A DNA stretch of 40,073 nt, taken from positions 1 to 40,073 of IMG/VR virus record IMGVR_UViG_3300020443_000089; one strand, 5' to 3'. This DNA is from a virus. Position numbers and translations under genes: made by a program. Every line of letters starts with the position of its first letter. Within the stretch, counting starts at the first letter, position 1. Below, piece by piece: positions 12,917-21,589 of the stretch. The notes under the pieces were generated by a model. The model was not told the DNA's origin and made no database searches. It saw only the letters and a list, made by a program, of their open reading frames with translations.

Positions 12917-14539
12917 ATGAAAAACAAAGAGTTTGCTGATCGCCTAAAGGATATTGCCCGTGCGCTGCAAGCCGACATCGATGCGCACTGCAATGACTGG
13001 GATAATGATCCTGCTGCGATCAAAGAGCGCGTTGAAAAAGTCAATGATAAAGTCACAGGCTTTGAGTACTTTGTCACGCACTACTTTCCGCACTATCTGC
13101 GCAACCCGTCGCAGTCGCAGCTGCATAAGTATCTGTTTGCTCGTCTACCACAGATATTATCGTCTGAGCGCTCAGAGCTTGATGCTTTGGCCGCGCCGCG
13201 TGGTGAGGCAAAATCAACCATCGTCACCCGTCTGTTTGCCCTGTACTGTGTTGTCACCGATCAGAAGAAATACATTGCCATCATCTCTGACAGTATCGAT
13301 CAGTCGGCTGAATTTTTGCAAGCCATTAAGACTGAATTAGAAAGTAATCCGCGTATCAGTACCGACTTTCCAAAGATTGTTGGTGCAGGCCGTATCTGGC
13401 AGTCGTACACGATACATACTGCCAACGGCATTAAAATCCAGTGCGCGGGCGCACGCAAAAAGATGCGCGGCTGGGTACATGGTGCGTACCGTCCTGATTT
13501 GGTGCTGCTCGATGATCTTGAGAACGATGAAAACGTAGAGAATCCAGATCAGCGTGACAAGCTACAAAAGTGGCTATTACGCACGCCACTAAAGCTGGCC
13601 GCCGCTGGCGAAAAAATGGATGTCGTCTACATTGGGACTATCCTGCATTACGACAGCGTGCTCAATCGCATCTTAAAGAATAAAGGTTGGACGACGCGCG
13701 TATTCCGTGCATTGCTCGAATGGCCCGACAACATGAAACTGTGGGACGAATGGGAAGCCATTTATCACGATGAGGGCGAAGCGACCGCTATTGCGTTTTA
13801 TCAAAAAAACAAGCGCAAGATGGACAAAGGGTCAAAAGTATCTTGGGATGCGCGCCCTATTCTTGAGCTGATGATTATCCGCGCCCGTGATGGTCATAGC
13901 AACTTTGACAGCGAGTTACAAAACGATCCTGCTGCTGGTGAAGACTCGCCATTTACCGATTCAATCAATTACTGGCGTGAGCTGCCTGCGGGGCTGGTCT
14001 ACTTTGCTGCGCTCGATCCGTCACTTGGCAAAAAAGGCGCTAAGCGTAAGCGTGGTGATCCGTCCGCTATTGTCATTGGTGGCTATGATCGCTTGCATGG
14101 CAAATTATATATCGTATTGGCAGACATCCAGCGCCGCACACCTGACAAAATCATATCTGATGTCATCAAATATCAAAAAGAGTACAACTGCATGGGCTGG
14201 GCAATTGAAGCGGTGCAGTTTCAGGAGTTTTTACGCACTGAGATTGTCAAACGATCCGCCGCCGCTGGTGTCCATGTGCCTGCAATCGCGGTTAATCCGC
14301 ACAATGACAAAATATTGCGCATCACCGCACTACAGCCACATATGGAAAACGAGTTGCTGTTATTGCATCACAAACAAAAGACGCTGATTGCACATTTTAC
14401 GCATTTTCCCAAGCACGAAAACGATGACGGCCCCGATGCGACTGAGATGGTCTGGAAGCTTGCGACCAGTTTTGCTAGAGCCGCTGCGACGCCAATGTCT
14501 GCATTCAACGTCCCTCAGCCAAGCTTGTACCACAATTAG
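12917..14539 (+). CDS. Large terminase (ATPase and nuclease)
   Basis: This 540-residue motor protein packages phage DNA. The ATPase part has Walker A-like APRGEAKST (93-101) and Walker B DLVLLDDLE (194-202), followed by a coupling region around YIGTILHYDS. The C-terminal RNase H-like nuclease shows ALDPSLGKKG with a metal-binding Asp, AIEAVQFQEF and DGPDATEMVW. This is the layout of the phage large-terminase C-terminal family. ATG 12917 is preferred over GTG 12905, which lies inside the preceding small gene. Portal follows 15 bp after its stop. Confidence 0.95.
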   Translation: MKNKEFADRLKDIARALQADIDAHCNDWDNDPAAIKERVEKVNDKVTGFEYFVTHYFPHYLRNPSQSQLHKYLFARLPQILSSERSELDALAAPRGEAKSTIVTRLFALYCVVTDQKKYIAIISDSIDQSAEFLQAIKTELESNPRISTDFPKIVGAGRIWQSYTIHTANGIKIQCAGARKKMRGWVHGAYRPDLVLLDDLENDENVENPDQRDKLQKWLLRTPLKLAAAGEKMDVVYIGTILHYDSVLNRILKNKGWTTRVFRALLEWPDNMKLWDEWEAIYHDEGEATAIAFYQKNKRKMDKGSKVSWDARPILELMIIRARDGHSNFDSELQNDPAAGEDSPFTDSINYWRELPAGLVYFAALDPSLGKKGAKRKRGDPSAIVIGGYDRLHGKLYIVLADIQRRTPDKIISDVIKYQKEYNCMGWAIEAVQFQEFLRTEIVKRSAAAGVHVPAIAVNPHNDKILRITALQPHMENELLLLHHKQKTLIAHFTHFPKHENDDGPDATEMVWKLATSFARAAATPMSAFNVPQPSLYHN

Positions 14540-14554
14540 TGATAAGGATAGATT

Positions 14555-16045
14555 ATGTTTGGCATAAAACCTAAAAAGCAAAAAGTAGATCAAAAGACAC
14601 TCTATGTCGCTTTTGATAGTGCGCTTGAGAGTAGCGATGCGGTCAGCGCTGACGTGCTGCTACAAGAAACGGGCAAGACGCGCCAAGAGTTGCTGGACGC
14701 AGTGATGGCAGATGACGAAGTGCTTAGTTGTCGTGCAGATATTGAAGGTGCTATCAGCGCCGCTGCTTGGCGTATCTGGGGTGATGACGTCGATGAAGCG
14801 TTAATCAATCGATTGTATCGCATGTTTAGGCGACTGTATAAAGATTTTGAGGGTATTGCGGTACTGGCAACTTTTAACGGCTACTGTGTCGGTGAGTATG
14901 TGTTTAAGCGCGAGTCTGACGGTTTTTTGACTATCGATAAAGTCTTATCAAAAGATGGCGAGCTAGACAATTACACGCCTCAGCGTGATGGCTCGGTTTT
15001 GTTGGCGACAGAAGATGACGCCATTGAGATCAATCAAACGATTAAGTACCTAGTGCTTACCAGTAAGGCCGTTCCCGCGCGTCCTGCGGGTGAAATGATG
15101 ATTGTCCGTGCTTATCCTGCGGTCGCACTGCGTCGCCGCGAATGGGCGTATGCAGGTCAGTTTATTGCCCGTTACTCACAGCCCTACGTCGTCGGTATGC
15201 AAGGCTCTGACAGTGGGTTTGGTACGACGCTTAGCGACTTTACCAGTAAGATATTTAGCTTTATCAATGGCGGTGCTGCTGGTATTGGTAAAGACGACAA
15301 GATTGAGATGCACCAGCTGTCAGGTGATGGTGCTGCGTTTGAGTTGTTTGAGCGTCTTGCCAATCGCCGTATCCAAAAGCTGCTACTGGGACGCGTCAAG
15401 ACCAGTGAGCTTACCGCAGGGTCGCGCTCAGCGCAAGAAACGGACGATGAAGCCCGCCAAGACCGAGTGATGTCCTATCTAGGGCTGATGACTCGCGGCA
15501 TACAACATGCTATCGATGCCATTATCGCGGTAAATCAAGCATGGGGTGTGCCAATAAACGCCCCGCAAGGCATCTGGTTTGAATATCCAGTCGTCAAAAA
15601 ATTCAGCAAAGACGAGGCTGAGATTGACGCAAAATACGTCAGTACTGGGCAAGTGCGCTTGACTAAGCAAAGACTGCTCAATGTCGGCTATGAAGAGTCT
15701 GAGTTTGAGATTATTGATAATGCTGCGCCTGCACCGACACCAGTACCGTCTACGCAGCAAATACTTGACCAGCTATCACTGCAATACAAGCTGTCGCAAA
15801 ACCTACCAACCATCATTACTGACCCTGCGACGGATGACGACATCGAGCAAGAGCGCGGTTTGATGGAGCCTAAAATGGCTGCACTCCTTGCACTGGCGCA
15901 AAAATGTGACAGCTATGATGAGCTAAAGCTAGGGCTTGCCAAGCTTGATCTGCCTGATGAGGGTTTGGTTGCCGACCTTGCTGACAAATTGGTCAATAGC
16001 TTTACTGATGGCCTAGGTGTCAATAAGGACGATAAAGATGCCTGA
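14555..16045 (+). CDS. Portal protein (DUF935, Mu gp29-like)
   Basis: This 496-residue protein forms the dodecameric DNA channel at the head vertex. DUF935 features include DIEGAISAAAWRIWG (62-76), RAYPAVALRRREWAYAGQFIARYSQPYVVG, and the conserved LLLGRVKTSELTAGSRSAQ. An extended Asp/Pro-rich C-terminal tail follows. It comes directly after terminase and overlaps the Mu F gene by 8 bp, the Mu gene order 28-29-30. Confidence 0.95.
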   Translation: MFGIKPKKQKVDQKTLYVAFDSALESSDAVSADVLLQETGKTRQELLDAVMADDEVLSCRADIEGAISAAAWRIWGDDVDEALINRLYRMFRRLYKDFEGIAVLATFNGYCVGEYVFKRESDGFLTIDKVLSKDGELDNYTPQRDGSVLLATEDDAIEINQTIKYLVLTSKAVPARPAGEMMIVRAYPAVALRRREWAYAGQFIARYSQPYVVGMQGSDSGFGTTLSDFTSKIFSFINGGAAGIGKDDKIEMHQLSGDGAAFELFERLANRRIQKLLLGRVKTSELTAGSRSAQETDDEARQDRVMSYLGLMTRGIQHAIDAIIAVNQAWGVPINAPQGIWFEYPVVKKFSKDEAEIDAKYVSTGQVRLTKQRLLNVGYEESEFEIIDNAAPAPTPVPSTQQILDQLSLQYKLSQNLPTIITDPATDDDIEQERGLMEPKMAALLALAQKCDSYDELKLGLAKLDLPDEGLVADLADKLVNSFTDGLGVNKDDKDA

Positions 16046-17702
16046 TGCTTATACGGATGCCAACTTTAACATCTTGCCCAATGCCGAGGCGATTGCTGCT
16101 TTTAATGCAAAGATGGTTGGCTCAAGCTTTAGTTATCTAGATGTGCTGGCGCATGAGCACGCTGTCGCCTTTACCGTCGCTAAGATGATGGACGCTGATA
16201 TGCTGGCCGAGACTCGTGATGCTATCAGCGCAGCATTAGAAAACGGTACGGATTTTCGTGACTTCCAAAAGCGTCTGAAGCCGTATCTGATGAGTAAAGG
16301 CTGGTGGGGTGAGCAAGTCATGAGCGACCCAAAAGACGGCTCAGTACAAAAAGTACAACTAGGCTCAACCCGTCGTCTACGGACTATCTATCAAACAAAC
16401 CTGCACACCGCATACGCGGCTGGTCAATGGGATCGTATACAGCAGACTAAAGACGCACTGCCATATCTGCAATATATGCCGTCCTTAGCAACCCGCAAGC
16501 GACGCGACCACAAGCAGTACTATGGCATCATTAGACCTGTTGACGACCCAATCTGGCAGCAAATACTACCGCCAAATGGTTACGGGTGTCTGTGCTGGGT
16601 TAAGCAGCTAACACGCGCCCAAGCCGAACGTGCGGGCGGCGTCACTGAAGATAAAGACATCGAGTACGAGGAAATTGAAAACCCACGTACAGGCAAGACA
16701 GAGCGTGTGCCGACGGGTATTAGCTTAAGCTTTGCGCATAATCATGGCGATAGAATTGGCTCACTACTAAAAATTGCTGAAGGTAAGCATGGTAGTGACT
16801 TTGCCAAGCAGCTGCAAGACGAGGCTAATAAGATACTAGCACGCTACAACGTACCTGAAATAGCAACGGCTATATTGCCCGCTGCTGCTCAGTGGCAAGA
16901 AGCTGCTGCCATTGGTAAAGAAATCTACCGCAAGCACGCCGAGACATTTGATGCCGTCGATTTGGATGAAGCGTACGCATTTTCAGATGCGCTTATAGAG
17001 GTCATGGAGCGTGAGGGCGTGCCCACTGGGGCGCTTGCTAAGCTTGGCGGTGACAAGACCAGTGAGGTGCAAGCGATATTGGGGCGCTATCCGTCATCGT
17101 GGGTCGATAAAGCCAATGAAGCTGGTACGACCTATGTCAGAGAATTGCCGACTCGTGCATTTCACTTGTATGTTGATAGCGATCAAACCTCGAACGTCTT
17201 AAAAACACAAATATCAAGGCATAAGCAGCTGAAAGTGTTTGCTAAATTCGTCGATGATATTGCGCCAGGCGACAGCTTTATGAAAGTTGGCAAGATGGCA
17301 AAAGGTAAGATGGATGCGGCAAGCTTTGATGTTGCCATCCATGAATACGGTCATCGTTTACAAGCCGTCATGCCTGAACTAGACGCTTATTTTAAACAGC
17401 TATGGATAGACCGCACCAAGGGCGAGCGCACGCGACCACTGGCGCTGATACAAAAAGAACGCGGCGAATATCCGTATTACGCACCAAGCGAAGTCGGCCG
17501 CCGAGACAACTTTGCCAATGTCTATATCGGTCGTAACTATGGCAGTGATACAGACCCTAAGCCGCTTGAGCTGATTACTATGACGATGCAAACAATCTTA
17601 GGTAGCGGTCAAGCGCAATCGCTTACGATAAAACACTTGTTAGATAATGACCCTGATATGCTATACTTAGCCATCGCCTTATTGACAAGATACACGCCAT
17701 GA
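16038..17702 (+). CDS. Mu F-like minor head protein with C-terminal metallopeptidase-like domain
   Basis: This 554-residue protein. Residues 1-235 are a Mu F/SPP1 gp7-type minor head domain (RTIYQTNLHTAYAAGQWDR; PPNGYGCLCWVKQL at 178-191). A further roughly 250 residues follow, longer than the morphogenesis part requires. This region carries an HExxH zinc-protease motif, HEYGH (435-439, in FDVAIHEYGHRLQ), with Glu511 (PLELITMTMQT) a possible third ligand. MuF proteins with variable C-terminal toxin domains are a known phage polymorphic-toxin class, usually with an immunity gene next door; the acidic 116-residue gene downstream fits. ATG 16038 has AAGGA eight bases upstream. Confidence 0.88.
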   Translation: MPDAYTDANFNILPNAEAIAAFNAKMVGSSFSYLDVLAHEHAVAFTVAKMMDADMLAETRDAISAALENGTDFRDFQKRLKPYLMSKGWWGEQVMSDPKDGSVQKVQLGSTRRLRTIYQTNLHTAYAAGQWDRIQQTKDALPYLQYMPSLATRKRRDHKQYYGIIRPVDDPIWQQILPPNGYGCLCWVKQLTRAQAERAGGVTEDKDIEYEEIENPRTGKTERVPTGISLSFAHNHGDRIGSLLKIAEGKHGSDFAKQLQDEANKILARYNVPEIATAILPAAAQWQEAAAIGKEIYRKHAETFDAVDLDEAYAFSDALIEVMEREGVPTGALAKLGGDKTSEVQAILGRYPSSWVDKANEAGTTYVRELPTRAFHLYVDSDQTSNVLKTQISRHKQLKVFAKFVDDIAPGDSFMKVGKMAKGKMDAASFDVAIHEYGHRLQAVMPELDAYFKQLWIDRTKGERTRPLALIQKERGEYPYYAPSEVGRRDNFANVYIGRNYGSDTDPKPLELITMTMQTILGSGQAQSLTIKHLLDNDPDMLYLAIALLTRYTP

Positions 17703-18049
17703 CGACCATCGACTTTATGTTTGATAGCCAAAAACTGACTTTAGACCTCAAGAAAGGTTTATTGGTCGGTGATCGTGCTGCCAAAAATAAGCTGGTGGCT
17801 ATCATCGATAGTGCGCAGTCGGCAGCGGTGTACTACGGCTCAGACTATACGCCAGTCCCTGCGATTGCGATAGACGACGCTTATCGCAACATTGAGCAGT
17901 TTGCTACTTGCTTGATGTTTGAGTTGCCTGCTGATGAGTTCCCAGCTGCGCTATCGCCTTATGTTGCAAAATGGCCTGATGATTTGGAGCCGCTCACAGA
18001 CGATGAGCAAATGGCCGCTGAGTTGTTAGACGATCTAATGATTTATTAG
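17699..18049 (+). CDS. Small acidic protein, candidate partner of the MuF protein
   Basis: This 116-residue protein is strongly acidic toward the C-terminus (WPDDLEPLTDDEQMAAELLDDLMIY). Its start overlaps the MuF stop by ATGA, so the two are translated together. No family is recognised. By position and charge it resembles immunity proteins paired with polymorphic toxins; that is inference. It is the last gene of late block 1, ending 17 bp before a terminator. Confidence 0.75.
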   Translation: MTTIDFMFDSQKLTLDLKKGLLVGDRAAKNKLVAIIDSAQSAAVYYGSDYTPVPAIAIDDAYRNIEQFATCLMFELPADEFPAALSPYVAKWPDDLEPLTDDEQMAAELLDDLMIY

Positions 18050-18065
18050 CATCGTATCAATCAAG

Positions 18066-18093
18066 AAACCCACCCTAATCGGTGGGTTTTTTT
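18066..18093 (+). terminator. Terminator of late block 1
   Basis: AAACCCACC (18066-18074) pairs perfectly with GGTGGGTTT (18081-18089) across CTAATC, ending in seven T. It is among the strongest in the window. Confidence 0.9.
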
Positions 18094-18133
18094 GTACCTG
18101 CCGTTTATGACCCTCTCAATCATAACCGCAATA

Positions 18134-18155
18134 GCGTTTAACACCCGTTTAATCG
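18134..18155 (+). repeat. 11-bp-spaced CGTTTAA pair, copy 3
   Basis: CGTTTAA at 18135 and 18146. It lies in the 319-bp gap between late blocks 1 and 2. Apart from this pair, the terminator and the promoter, I see nothing in that gap. Confidence 0.5.
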
Positions 18156-18257
18156 CTCGACTGTGAGGCGCAGACGACAAAGCCCTACCCTTATGCGAAT
18201 AATCCCTCTATGACCGCTTAAATCGCAAATTTGAGCAACTTTACTTTTTATGCGTGA

Positions 18258-18306
18258 CTACCTGAACCGCATCATCTAACCGACTATAGCATCGACCATC
18301 ATAATG
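18258..18306 (+). promoter_or_regulatory. Late promoter copy 2 (head block)
   Basis: The 25-bp core at 18258-18282 is identical to copy 1, and CATAATG begins at 18300, again exactly 42 bp from the core start. The 17 bases between differ from copy 1, which shows that only core and -10 box are conserved. The start should fall near 18312, 57 bp before the protease gene. Confidence 0.75.
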
Positions 18307-18368
18307 AGACTTTATCGACACTCTTTATTTTACGTTGTCACGACTTTACTCATTAGCTGGACGTCATT

Positions 18369-19364
18369 ATGCCAAAAGACCATAAAAAGCCAAATATCTA
18401 CCTGCTCTCTGAAGTCAATGTCGCTGATGCCCCTGCTGATGCTGACAAATCCTTGCCGCGTAAGTTTAGCGGTGTCGCCAATAGTGGCAAGCCGTTTAAT
18501 CATTACGGTGAAATGGTTGTCGTTGACTTAACTGACATTCAATACAAAGCAAACGTCCCAGCGCTATTGCTACATGACCGCGCCCAACGTGCGGGCTTTG
18601 GCACGTTAAGCGTTGAAAGCAATCAGTTGATGATGAATGGCTTACTACTTGATAACCAGTTTGGGCGTGAAGTCGCTGAAGAGTCAGATGCTGGTTTTCC
18701 GTGGCAAATGTCAGTCCACGTCAATGCTAACAGTGTCACCGAGCTGGGACAGAACGAGACGGCAACCGTCAACGGTGCGGAAGTTACTGGGCCTTTAGTT
18801 ATCCTCAAAAATTGCAGTGTCAGCGAAGTCTCCTTTACGCCAACGGGCGTGGACTCTGAAACGAACGCGGTTGCTCTTGCTGACAGCGGCATCCCAAAAT
18901 CAACCACTCAACCTAATACACAAAAGGACACCACCATGACTCCTGAAGAAATCGCAGCCCTACAAAAGCAAGTCGCTGACCAAGCGGAAGAAATCAAAAC
19001 CCTCAAAGAAGAAAAGGCCGAGCTGGTCAAAGAAAAGGCTGAAGCTGAAGCCGAAGCAAAAGCTGCCGCTATCGATGCGCAACTGTCACAAGCTGGTTTT
19101 ACCAAAGCTGAAAACGGCGAAGGCTGGGACGGTATCGGCAAAGCAACAATGAATATGCTGCTGTCTGCATCGCCTGAAGATGCCAAAGAGATGATCGGTG
19201 ATTTGCGTGCGCCTGGTAAGCAAGATGGAACGCCAGAATGGTTGCTCAGCGAGCAGCACAAGCCTAGCGGTAATGGTGGCGGTCAAGACCGTCAGTTGTC
19301 GTCTAATCCGATGCTTGCCAATGCTGAAGCACGCGCCATCGAGGCGTCAAAAAACTATATTTAA
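18369..19364 (+). CDS. Prohead protease with fused scaffold (Mu I/Z-like)
   Basis: This 331-residue protein. Residues 10-180 are a prohead-protease domain; likely catalytic residues are His69 (LLLHDRAQ) and Ser115 (PWQMSVHV), followed by VSEVSFTPTGVD. Residues 190-300 are a Glu/Ala/Lys coiled-coil scaffold. The protein helps capsid subunits assemble and is then degraded. An internal start at 18936 would make the scaffold alone, as for gene Z inside gene I of Mu. It is the first gene after late promoter 2. Confidence 0.9.
   Translation: MPKDHKKPNIYLLSEVNVADAPADADKSLPRKFSGVANSGKPFNHYGEMVVVDLTDIQYKANVPALLLHDRAQRAGFGTLSVESNQLMMNGLLLDNQFGREVAEESDAGFPWQMSVHVNANSVTELGQNETATVNGAEVTGPLVILKNCSVSEVSFTPTGVDSETNAVALADSGIPKSTTQPNTQKDTTMTPEEIAALQKQVADQAEEIKTLKEEKAELVKEKAEAEAEAKAAAIDAQLSQAGFTKAENGEGWDGIGKATMNMLLSASPEDAKEMIGDLRAPGKQDGTPEWLLSEQHKPSGNGGGQDRQLSSNPMLANAEARAIEASKNYI
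18936..19364 (+). CDS. Scaffold protein from an internal start
   Basis: ATG 18936 is in frame with the protease gene (codon 190) and has AAAAGGA seven bases upstream, a stronger ribosome site than that of the full gene. The product is 142 residues: MTPEEIAALQKQVADQ, coiled coil to about residue 50, then a Gly/Pro-rich tail. Nested scaffold genes are known in Mu and lambda (C/Nu3), so separate production is very likely. Confidence 0.75.
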   Translation: MTPEEIAALQKQVADQAEEIKTLKEEKAELVKEKAEAEAEAKAAAIDAQLSQAGFTKAENGEGWDGIGKATMNMLLSASPEDAKEMIGDLRAPGKQDGTPEWLLSEQHKPSGNGGGQDRQLSSNPMLANAEARAIEASKNYI

Positions 19365-19449
19365 GCGATAACCGTGCTGGGCAAACGTCCAGCGCGGACT
19401 GATGTTTCAACCACTTATTAGCTTTATCGATTAATCCTAGGAGCACAAC

Positions 19450-19794
19450 ATGCCAAGCGAACCTTACGTCACTATTGGTGATATTTTGAAGTCTGAAGCA
19501 GACCCGAATAGCCGTATCGCCATTCCCGCCACTGCCGGCACCAAGACTGGGCAACTGGTCAAATACACCGAGCGCAACGAGTATCTCATTGCGTTGACCG
19601 ACGAGACAAACGGCGAAGTACTGGTACAGCCGCATAATTGCACTATCTTTTTGGGCAGTATCCCGCAAGCTAATATCGACGCGGTGTTTACTGATGAAGA
19701 AGGTTCGGTGCCACTGACAGTTGCCACGTTAAAAACCCAAGGCGATCTGTACGGTATCAAGTATATCGGCACGCCTAAAGCTGCAACCACTTAA
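19450..19794 (+). CDS. Head decoration protein (lambda D-like)
   Basis: This 114-residue protein of the lambda head-decoration family would trim and stabilise the capsid at three-fold positions. Typical features are the N-terminal arm before the fold and the short beta-rich core (GTKTGQLVKY, VYVQP-like VLVQPHNCTIFLG). AGGAG precedes ATG 19450. It lies directly before the E-type major capsid gene, as D and E do in lambda. Confidence 0.88.
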   Translation: MPSEPYVTIGDILKSEADPNSRIAIPATAGTKTGQLVKYTERNEYLIALTDETNGEVLVQPHNCTIFLGSIPQANIDAVFTDEEGSVPLTVATLKTQGDLYGIKYIGTPKAATT

Positions 19795-19810
19795 GCGCTG
19801 ACTAACAGCC

Positions 19811-19840
19811 TTTTAAACCCGATCTAAATCATATTTAACG
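19811..19840 (-). repeat. 11-bp-spaced TTTAA triplet, copy 4
   Basis: TTTAAA at 19812, TCTAAA at 19823 and TTTAAC at 19834 are each 11 bp apart. They lie 25 bp before the major capsid start codon. Confidence 0.5.
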
Positions 19841-19864
19841 CAGTATCAATATTAGGAATTACTT

Positions 19865-20854
19865 ATGCCTTTATCTAACGACAGTCAGTATGGCGTAGTG
19901 CCAATGACCGAGGCAATTAACCGATTGCCTGCCAATCCTACCATTATCCGCGAGCTTGGCTTATTTAAGCCGCAGTACGAAAGCACAACGTCTGTCGCTG
20001 TGGAATCCAAAAACGGTGTATTGACGCTAGTCAATGCCGTGCCTCGTGGAACGCCTGGTGATCCTGTAGCAAGCAATCTTGGCAATCGTCAAGTCTTTGA
20101 GATGTTGCATTTGCCTAAGAGCGATATTGTCCGCGCTGATGATGTACAAAACGTGCGAGCTTTTGGTAGTGGCAACAAAGCGCAAACGGTCGCTGAAAAG
20201 GTCAATGACAAACTCGCTGATATGAAGTCAGACATTGAATATACCCGCGAGCATCTAATGCTTGGCGCATTGTCAGGCAAAATTTTGAACGCTAACGGCG
20301 ACCCAATTGTCGATATTTATGATCGCTTTGGCCTCACTCGCCAAACCATCACCTGGACTTTATCGGCGACTAATAGCAATGTCGGATCAATGATTGACAG
20401 CGCCGTGCGTAATTTGAGCAAAAAACGTGGTGGTGAGCCAGTCAATGGCTGGATCGTGCTTTGTTCACCAGAGTTTATGGATGCAGTTATCTACCATAAG
20501 ACCGTCGTGAGCATCTATGAGCGCTATCAAGAAGGCTCTGCCTATCGTAGCGGCGATACGAGCGTCGGTTTTGAGCATAAGAAATTGAAGTTTATTAACT
20601 ACGACCATGTATTCGACTCTGGCCTACAGATCAAAGCAGGTGAAGCGATTATTTTGCCTGCTGGTACCAAGAACACGTTTAAAGAGTTCTTTGCCCCTGC
20701 GGATATGTCGTCCACAGTCAACACCAAGGCGCTACCGTACTACGCAAGTCGTGAAAAGCTCGATCACGACAAGGGCTGGAGTCTTGAAGCGCAATCTAAC
20801 CCATTGCCGCTGTTACTACGTCCTGAGCTGGTCGCTACGCTCAAAATGGCCTAA
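19865..20854 (+). CDS. Major capsid protein (lambda gpE family)
   Basis: This 329-residue protein of the lambda E-type HK97-fold capsid family matches typical length (about 340). Recognisable stretches are LGLFKPQYESTTSVAVESK (32-50), VNDKLADMKSDIEYTREHLMLGAL, and PYYASREKLDHDKGWSLEAQSNPLPLLLRPEL at the C-terminus. AGGAATT precedes ATG 19865. The pairing of E-type capsid with a Mu-type portal shows module mixing. Confidence 0.94.
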   Translation: MPLSNDSQYGVVPMTEAINRLPANPTIIRELGLFKPQYESTTSVAVESKNGVLTLVNAVPRGTPGDPVASNLGNRQVFEMLHLPKSDIVRADDVQNVRAFGSGNKAQTVAEKVNDKLADMKSDIEYTREHLMLGALSGKILNANGDPIVDIYDRFGLTRQTITWTLSATNSNVGSMIDSAVRNLSKKRGGEPVNGWIVLCSPEFMDAVIYHKTVVSIYERYQEGSAYRSGDTSVGFEHKKLKFINYDHVFDSGLQIKAGEAIILPAGTKNTFKEFFAPADMSSTVNTKALPYYASREKLDHDKGWSLEAQSNPLPLLLRPELVATLKMA

Positions 20855-20922
20855 TCGCCTTTCCCCTTGACTGGCGACAGTCGGTCAAGGGTCTTTATAC
20901 AAACTCTAACCAGGACAAAATC

Positions 20923-21147
20923 ATGAGTGATGATAAACCAAAAGTGAAAGGCTATCGCCAGTTATCACCAGCTGAAATTGAGCTGATGAATAGAGTTAAA
21001 GCAAAAGGCGCAGAGATTGGCGAGTTAATCGCTGAGCTACGCGCTATGGACGACTTAGATCAGCGCTGGATTGCTACTGGTGCAACTGATATCCAAAAGG
21101 GCTTGATGTGCGTCACGCGCGGTATCGCCCAGCCTGATAGTTTTTAG
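20923..21147 (+). CDS. acb2: Acb2-type anti-CBASS cyclic-nucleotide sponge
   Basis: This 74-residue helical protein closely follows the Acb2 pattern: GYRQLSPAEIELMNRVKAKG at 10-29, GELIAELR, RWIATGATDIQKGL, and the C-terminal VTRGIAQPDSF. Acb2 from Pseudomonas transposable phages is a hexamer that binds cyclic nucleotide signals and blocks CBASS immunity. Two residues I recall as binding the ligand there, Tyr11 and Lys26, are both present here at the same numbers. It lies just after the major capsid gene, as in the Pseudomonas phages. AGGA precedes ATG 20923. Confidence 0.85.
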   Translation: MSDDKPKVKGYRQLSPAEIELMNRVKAKGAEIGELIAELRAMDDLDQRWIATGATDIQKGLMCVTRGIAQPDSF

Positions 21148-21155
21148 GACTAGCC

Positions 21156-21587
21156 ATGATAACCCAACAAGATTTAATCGACCGCTTTGGCGAAAAAGAA
21201 CTCATCAAGCTGACCGATAGAGACAATTATCAGGTCATTGTTGAGTCTGTCGTTGATACGGCCATTGCTGACGCTGAGGGTGAAGTCGCTTCATATTTGC
21301 GATCAGCCAATCTGGTTAGTGTCGATGCGCTGGGTAAAGTTATCTATCGCAATGGCGCAAAACTGCCATCTGATCTAGCGCTGCATACTTGTAATATCGC
21401 CCGTTATTATCTGTATGGCAACGGTACAACCGAAACGGTCGAAAAACGCTATGACGATGCGGTTAAGTGGCTCGATAAGGTCAAAAAAGACCCAACGATG
21501 CTAACTGGGCCTATCGCTGAGCAGCCCAGTGCTAGTGGTGGTATCAGCGTCATACCTCAAACCGTTCCTAATCTCTATCAGGACTGA
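21156..21587 (+). CDS. Head-tail connector (Mu gp36-like, DUF1320)
   Basis: This 143-residue protein starts MITQQDLIDRFGEKELIKLTD, the hallmark of the DUF1320 family, followed by DTAIADAEGEVASYLRS and CNIARYYLYG. It would act at the portal/neck junction. AGGA precedes the start. It lies between acb2 and the Mu G homologue, the Mu order 36-G. Confidence 0.93.
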   Translation: MITQQDLIDRFGEKELIKLTDRDNYQVIVESVVDTAIADAEGEVASYLRSANLVSVDALGKVIYRNGAKLPSDLALHTCNIARYYLYGNGTTETVEKRYDDAVKWLDKVKKDPTMLTGPIAEQPSASGGISVIPQTVPNLYQD

Positions 21588-21589
21588 CT

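Noticed and set aside
18304-18531. 75-codon frame beginning just after late promoter 2
   Set aside because: It overlaps the protease start in another frame, has no ribosome site and would begin before or at the predicted transcription start.
19372-19400. Hairpin GTGCTGG...CCAGCGC between scaffold and decoration genes
   Set aside because: One mismatch and no T-run; possibly an mRNA-processing or attenuating structure, but unsupported.
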